NCBI RefSeq assembly: GCF_002954775.1
Contig: NZ_PJME01000068.1
Location: forward strand, 1 to 43,020
Length of the DNA stretch: 43,020 nucleotides
Origin: Streptomyces geranii
Lineage (GTDB): Bacteria > Actinomycetota > Actinomycetes > Streptomycetales > Streptomycetaceae
Direction: 5' to 3'
Shown here: piece by piece, positions 39,227 through 43,020 of the stretch
How the letters are laid out: every line of letters begins with the position of its first letter
Position numbering within the stretch: the stretch's first letter is position 1
The notes under the pieces: generated by a model
The model's input: the letters and a program-made list of their open reading frames with translations, nothing else
Databases searched by the model: none
What the model was told of the DNA's origin: nothing
Made by a program: the position numbers and the translations under genes

Positions 39227-39636
39227 GCCGGCCCGGGTCCCGCGCCGCGCTTCTTGTAGAGACTGATCGACACGGTCTTGTCCTCGGCCACGGTCGAGTC
39301 GACCTGACCCGCGAGGGCCGACAGAACGGTCCAGGCGAAGGTGTCACGCGCGGGGGCGTGACCGTCCGTGGTCGGTGCCGAGACCGTGACCTCCAGGGAG
39401 TCGTCGATCAGCCGGAACACACAGCTGAGCACGGAGCCGGGCACGGCCTGCTGAAGCAGGATCGCGCAGGCCTCGTCCACTGCGATGCGCAGGTCCTCGA
39501 TCTCGTCGAGGGTGAAGTCCAAACGGGCCGCGAGACCGGCCGTGGCCGTACGCAGCACCGACAGGTAGGCACCCGCGGCCGGCAGCCGGACTTCCACGAA
39601 GTCCTGGGTCGCGGGCTCGCCTGTGAACTGGGACAC
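39223..39636 (-). CDS. ushX: Anti-sigma factor of SigH, RsbW-like kinase fold
   Basis: The 137-residue protein has the GHKL/RsbW histidine-kinase-like fold: a helix LDEIEDLRIAVDEACAILL (N-box region with Glu/Asp-Glu-Ala) and a C-terminal strand pair. In S. coelicolor this protein (UshX/PrsH) binds and inhibits SigH, with release by partner anti-anti-sigma factors. GTG 39636 has GGAGGTGAGG just before it; a TTG at 39648 is also in frame but overlaps the ribosome site. The gene overlaps sigH by GTGA, giving stoichiometric production. Length equals the S. coelicolor protein. Confidence 0.92.
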   Translation of the reverse strand: MSQFTGEPATQDFVEVRLPAAGAYLSVLRTATAGLAARLDFTLDEIEDLRIAVDEACAILLQQAVPGSVLSCVFRLIDDSLEVTVSAPTTDGHAPARDTFAWTVLSALAGQVDSTVAEDKTVSISLYKKRGAGPGPA

Positions 39637-39950
39637 CCTCACCTCCAAGGTGGTACAAGCTCTTTCGGGGGCCGAGGGTCGCCCCCCCGGGGTAACGCGA
39701 TACGTGGTTCAGCGGTGACGCTACCGCGCTCTCGACTTTCCTGTCCCCGGGACCCCAGCCCCTTGCTGTCACTCATAGTAAACATACGGATACGCACAGT
39801 GGCTAGGGGTTCTGCGGGCCCAATTGGGAACAACGAGCGCCGGGTTGACGTACCCAGACGTCAGACGGTCGAACCGTCCGGATCCAGGGTCACACGAGTA
39901 CGCCTCCGGTCACCAATGCCCCTGCTCACAAGGGTGCGGGCGGGTGCGGG
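39637..39950 (-). promoter_or_regulatory. Control region of ushX-sigH
   Basis: This 314-bp gap holds no gene. On the minus strand TACTAT near 39780-39775 is a good -10-like box with AGTGAC next to it (39771-39766), a BldD-like half-site; BldD represses sigH in S. coelicolor. A GACGGT-CGA-ACCGTC hairpin lies at 39864-39878, about 85 bp before the UBP gene end, as a possible terminator on that side. Specific promoters could not be fixed. Confidence 0.4.
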
Positions 39951-40211
39951 TCAGACGAGGACATGGTCGACGAAGCACCAGCGCCAGCTCTCACCGGGTT
40001 CGAAGGTGCGCATGATCGGGTGCCCGGTCTCCTTGTGGTGCGCCGTGGCGTGGCGCATCGGCGAGGAGTCGCAGCAGCCGACGTGGCCGCATTCCAGGCA
40101 CAGGCGCAGCTGCACGGGGTGGGTACCGGCCGCCAGACACTCGGGGCAGGTCTCGCTCTTGGGCCCGGGCTCCGGGAGCGGCAGCGCGTCGGCATGCGTG
40201 CACTGTTTCAT
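39951..40211 (-). CDS. UBP-type zinc-finger protein
   Basis: The 86-residue protein consists of one ZnF-UBP domain. Cys and His ligands are in the expected order: CTH at the start, CPEC near 22, CLECGHVGCC near 38, and the His cluster HATAHHKETGHPI near 55-66. In eukaryotes this domain binds the C-terminal tail of ubiquitin. Actinobacterial stand-alone versions are common but of unknown function, and a partner with a diglycine tail is speculative. ATG 40211 is the start. It is divergent from the antiporter gene across 132 bp. Confidence 0.88.
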   Translation of the reverse strand: MKQCTHADALPLPEPGPKSETCPECLAAGTHPVQLRLCLECGHVGCCDSSPMRHATAHHKETGHPIMRTFEPGESWRWCFVDHVLV

Positions 40212-40343
40212 GATTGCCAGATTACGACGGCTGTGCGGAAAGCCGCGCGGAAAGCCGGAGCGCAGGGACAACAATGCCGGAGTGCACGGAGAGCAAGGTG
40301 CACCGGAACCAGGGTGGGCGGAGACGAGAGTGGGCCGAGACCG

Positions 40344-41939
40344 ATGCATGTGATGCCACTGCTCCTGCTGGTCGCGGGCAGCGCGGCCATTGCCGCCGCG
40401 GCCCGCCGTACGCCGGTCCCGCCTCCGCTGATGCTGGTCGCGGCCGGACTGGTGTTCGCGTACGTCCCCGGGGTGCCCGACTACGCCCTGGACCCGCACA
40501 TCGTCCTGCCGCTGATGCTGCCCCCGCTGCTGCACACGGCGGCCGTCGACAGCTCCTACCTCGATCTGCGCGCGCAACTGCGGCCCGTGGCACTGCTGTC
40601 GGTCGGCTATGTGCTCTTCGCGACCCTGGTCGTCGGCTGGGCCGCCTATCTGCTCGTGCCCGGGCTGCCGCTGACCGCCGCGCTGGTGCTGGGCGCGATC
40701 GTGGCCCCGCCGGACGCCGTCGCGGCGACGGCCGTCGCCCGCCGGGTCGGACTGCCCTCGCGGGTCACGACCATCCTCCAGGGCGAGTCCCTGGTGAACG
40801 ACGCCACCGCGATCACCGCCTACCGCGTCGCCCTCGCGGCGGCCGTCGGGGAGGGCGCGACCTGGGCGGGCGGGATCGGCGAGTTCCTGCTCGCGGCGGT
40901 CGGCGGCATCGGGATCGGCCTGATCCTGATGATGCCGATCCACTGGCTGCGCACACACCTCAAGGAGGCGCTGCTCCAGAACACCCTCTCCCTGCTGATC
41001 CCGTTCGCGGCGTACGCGGTCGCCGAGGAGGTGCACGCCTCCGGGGTCCTCGCGGTGGTCGTCGTGGCGCTCTATCTGGGCCACCGCGCGTGGGAGGTCG
41101 ATTTCGCGACCCGCCTCCAGGAGGAGGCGGTCTGGAAAATGGTTGCCTTCGTTCTCGAATCGGCTGTCTTCGCCCTGATCGGGCTCCAACTGCCGGTCGT
41201 CCTCGAAGGACTCGGGGCGTACGAGGGTGTCGACGCCGCCTGGTACGCGATCGCCGTCTTCGTCGTGGTCGTCGTCACCCGGTTCGCCTGGGTCTACCCC
41301 GGGACGTTCGTGCCCCGGCTGCTGTCGGCCCGGATCCGGGAACGCGAACCGAACCCGACCTGGAAGGGCGCGTTCGTCATCTCCTGGGCCGGGATGCGGG
41401 GTGTCGTCTCGCTGGCGATCGCCTTCTCGATCCCGCTCACGATGGAGGGCGGCGAGGAGTTCCCGGAGCGCAACCTGGTGCTCTTCCTGACCTTCACGAC
41501 GGTCATCGGCACCCTGGTCGTCCAGGGGCTGACGCTCCCCCCGCTGATCCGCCTGCTGAAACTCCCCGGCCGGGACGCCCAGGCCGAGACCCTCGCGGAG
41601 GCGAACGCCCAGGCACAGGCGTCCAGAGCGGCGCAGAAACGCCTGGAGGCCCTCCTGGAGGACGAGCGCAACGCCCTGCCGCCCCCACTGGCCGACCGGC
41701 TGCGTTCGGTGCTGGAACGCCGCCAGAACGCCGTCTGGGAACGCCTGGGCTCGGTCAACCCCGTGACCGGCGAGACGGTGGACGACACCTACCGCCGGCT
41801 GTCGAGGGAGATGATCGGCGCGGAACGGGAGATGTTCGTACGGCTGCGGGACGGCCGCTACATCGACGACGAGATGCTGCGAACGCTGCTGCGCAGGCTG
41901 GACCTGGAGGAGGCGGCGGCGTTCCGCGAGACGGAGTGA
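40344..41939 (+). CDS. CPA1-family Na+/H+ antiporter
   Basis: The 531-residue protein has about 12 membrane helices (residues 1-400) and a cytoplasmic helical tail of 130 residues. Motifs: GAIVAPPDAVAATAVARRVG near 117 (the PD of the CPA1 core) and GESLVNDATAI near 151, whose Asn-Asp pair carries ions. The tail is charged and alpha-helical (ANAQAQASRAAQKRLEALLE) and may regulate it by pH or binding. It exchanges sodium (or potassium) for protons to control pH and salt. ATG 40344 follows a weak purine stretch. The stop is convergent with the PLP-enzyme gene 22 bp away. Confidence 0.93.
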   Translation: MHVMPLLLLVAGSAAIAAAARRTPVPPPLMLVAAGLVFAYVPGVPDYALDPHIVLPLMLPPLLHTAAVDSSYLDLRAQLRPVALLSVGYVLFATLVVGWAAYLLVPGLPLTAALVLGAIVAPPDAVAATAVARRVGLPSRVTTILQGESLVNDATAITAYRVALAAAVGEGATWAGGIGEFLLAAVGGIGIGLILMMPIHWLRTHLKEALLQNTLSLLIPFAAYAVAEEVHASGVLAVVVVALYLGHRAWEVDFATRLQEEAVWKMVAFVLESAVFALIGLQLPVVLEGLGAYEGVDAAWYAIAVFVVVVVTRFAWVYPGTFVPRLLSARIREREPNPTWKGAFVISWAGMRGVVSLAIAFSIPLTMEGGEEFPERNLVLFLTFTTVIGTLVVQGLTLPPLIRLLKLPGRDAQAETLAEANAQAQASRAAQKRLEALLEDERNALPPPLADRLRSVLERRQNAVWERLGSVNPVTGETVDDTYRRLSREMIGAEREMFVRLRDGRYIDDEMLRTLLRRLDLEEAAAFRETE

Positions 41940-41960
41940 ACGGAGTGAGGCGGGCGACCG

Positions 41961-42836
41961 TCAGGGGAACGGGCGGCCGGTGACCACCGCCGCGAGGGTG
42001 GTGCCGGGCGCGAACGCGCCCTCCTCCGCGAGGGCGACAAGTCCGTACAGCATCTTGGCGACATAGAGACGTTCCACGGGTACGCCGTGCCGGGCCTCGA
42101 AGTCGTCGGCGAAGGCGTGCAGTTCGGGGGTGGTACGGGCGTAGCCCCCGAAGTGGAATCGGTGGTCGAGGCTCCAGGAGCCCCGGGGCCCGCCGAAGGC
42201 GTCGTCCTGGAGGGCCCGGATCTCGGTGTCCAGGAAACCGCCCTTGAGGACCGGGATGCCGAGGGCACGCTGGTCGGGGGCGAGTCCGGCGGCCAGCCCG
42301 GCGAGGGTGCCGCCGGTACCGCAGGCGACCGCGACGACGTCCGCGAGACCGCGCAACTCCTCGCCGAGGGCACGGCAGCCGCGCACGGCAAGGGAGTTGC
42401 TACCACCCTCGGGCACGACAAAGACGTCCTCGGCGTCGGCACCGATCTCCGCTCGGATGACGCCGAGGACGCCGGCTTCGGCCTTGCGTCGATAGACCGC
42501 CCGCTCGACGAAGTGCAGACGCATGCCGTTGGCGGTGCAGTGCGCGAGGGAGGAATTGAGGGGGCGGCCGGCGAGTTCGTGCCCCCGAACGACACCGAAG
42601 GTGGACAGCCCGAGGAGCCGGCCGGCGGCGGCGGTGGCACGGAGATGGTTGGAGTAGGCACCGCCGAAGGTGAGCACCGGACGACCGGCGGCGGCATCCA
42701 GGTTGGGCACGAGCTTGCGCCACTTGTTGCCGATGAGGTCCGGGTGAATGAGGTCGTCGCGCTTGAGGAGGAGCCGGAGGTGATGGCGACTGAAGCGGGG
42801 GTCGACGACCTCTTGAAGGGGACTGGAAAGGGGCAC
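41961..42836 (-). CDS. PLP-dependent ACC deaminase/D-cysteine desulfhydrase-like enzyme
   Basis: The 291-residue PLP fold-type II enzyme shows LKRDDLIHPDLIGNKWRKL near residues 24-42 with the Schiff-base lysine in GNKWRKL. Further on are FGGAYSNHLRATAAAG near 57, PEGGSNSLAVRG near 145 and GTGGTLAGLAAG near 170 (phosphate loop). This pattern fits D-cysteine desulfhydrase or ACC deaminase; the residues that separate these activities cannot be decided with certainty, and D-cysteine desulfhydrase seems more likely. GTG 42836 is taken as start. An in-frame extension to 42920 would be translated repeat DNA. The GC repeat follows upstream. Confidence 0.85.
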   Translation of the reverse strand: MPLSSPLQEVVDPRFSRHHLRLLLKRDDLIHPDLIGNKWRKLVPNLDAAAGRPVLTFGGAYSNHLRATAAAGRLLGLSTFGVVRGHELAGRPLNSSLAHCTANGMRLHFVERAVYRRKAEAGVLGVIRAEIGADAEDVFVVPEGGSNSLAVRGCRALGEELRGLADVVAVACGTGGTLAGLAAGLAPDQRALGIPVLKGGFLDTEIRALQDDAFGGPRGSWSLDHRFHFGGYARTTPELHAFADDFEARHGVPVERLYVAKMLYGLVALAEEGAFAPGTTLAAVVTGRPFP

Positions 42837-42857
42837 CAGCCCATTCTCAACTTTTCC

Positions 42858-42961
42858 TTCGCCCCCGCCGCCCCTACCCGTTCCCATCCTTCTGGGGGCT
42901 GCGCCCCCAGACCCCCGCAATCGCGCTGAACGCGCTCGTCCTCAAACGCCGGACGGGCTGG
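42858..42961 (+). repeat. Dispersed GC-rich intergenic repeat, right copy
   Basis: This is almost identical to 11-116, including CGCCCCCGCCGCCCCTACCC, the GGGGGC-TGC-GCCCCC hairpin and CCTCAAACGCCGGACGGGCTG. It lies in the same orientation as the left copy, upstream of the PLP-enzyme gene. It may contain or flank that gene's promoter. Confidence 0.8.
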
Positions 42962-43009
42962 GAGTGCCGGCCGACGCTTGGGTTTTCAGCCCGTCCGGCG
43001 ATTGAGGAC
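42938..43009. repeat. Inverted pair of the GC-repeat end
   Basis: The 23-bp segment 42938-42960 reappears inverted at 42987-43009 with one mismatch, leaving a 26-bp centre. The trailing AAGCGGGGGT suggests that a full inverted copy continues beyond the window. Such a cruciform is a strong bidirectional terminator candidate. Confidence 0.8.
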
Positions 43010-43020
43010 AAAGCGGGGGT

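Overview
The window is high-GC actinobacterial DNA, almost certainly from the chromosome core of a Streptomyces. Codon third positions are strongly GC. The gene order matches the well-known S. coelicolor stretch around SCO5206 to SCO5249: hisN, aroA, rsgA, sigR-rsrA, epi-isozizaene synthase with CYP170A1, class Ia ribonucleotide reductase, dasR-dasABCD-nagB, wblE and sigH. I see no IS element, prophage, CRISPR array or integron. The only repeats are short GC-rich intergenic families and one short in-gene tandem repeat.

Layout. 1-413: dispersed GC repeats and an initiator tRNA. 414-6296, mostly minus strand: CBS protein, histidinol phosphatase, a TetR regulator (plus strand), an SMR exporter, RsgA, EPSP synthase and an M50-like membrane peptidase. 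6356-7814: a SRAP protein for abasic-site repair and an alpha/beta hydrolase. 7821-9134: the sigR-rsrA thiol-oxidative-stress locus, with a recognisable SigR-type promoter, an N-terminally extended isoform and an apparent GTC start codon. 9160-15651: a little-studied cluster of three Roadblock-type proteins, a DUF4388/PATAN-like protein, a low-complexity protein, an HD-GYP phosphodiesterase coupled to a degenerate HD protein, and a TPR protein. 15804-16454: peptide deformylase. 16775-19218: the two-gene albaflavenone operon.

19249-24260: the nrdABS ribonucleotide reductase operon (minus strand), preceded by paired NrdR-like boxes and a cobalamin riboswitch, with a small opposing ORF between nrdB and nrdS. 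24360-26667: cstA-ybdD. 26823-33704: the DasR chitin/N-acetylglucosamine regulon core, namely the regulator, the sugar ABC importer DasABC, the GH3 enzyme DasD and the deaminase NagB, with several dre operators. 34204-37418: a PdtaS-type sensor kinase, WblE and a diacylglycerol kinase-family enzyme. 37602-42836: a membrane protein, SigH and its anti-sigma factor, a UBP zinc-finger protein, a CPA1 Na+/H+ antiporter and a PLP-dependent ACC deaminase/D-cysteine desulfhydrase-like enzyme. The right edge carries another copy of the GC repeat found at the left edge.

How the genes fit together. The das/nag block is one circuit: DasABC imports chitooligosaccharide or chitobiose, DasD cleaves it, NagB feeds glucosamine-6-phosphate into glycolysis, and DasR bound to dre sites switches these genes off. 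An extra dre stands before an unexplained leader-like region upstream of the sensor kinase. Two stress sigma factors (SigR, SigH) lie beside their anti-sigma genes. Several genes (hisN, aroA, the sensor kinase, the DAG kinase, the 37602 membrane protein) show a -10-like TANNNT 6-7 nt before the start codon, as expected for leaderless mRNAs. The least understood part is the Roadblock/DUF4388/HD-GYP cluster. All functional statements come from reading the sequence and from family knowledge; no search was run.
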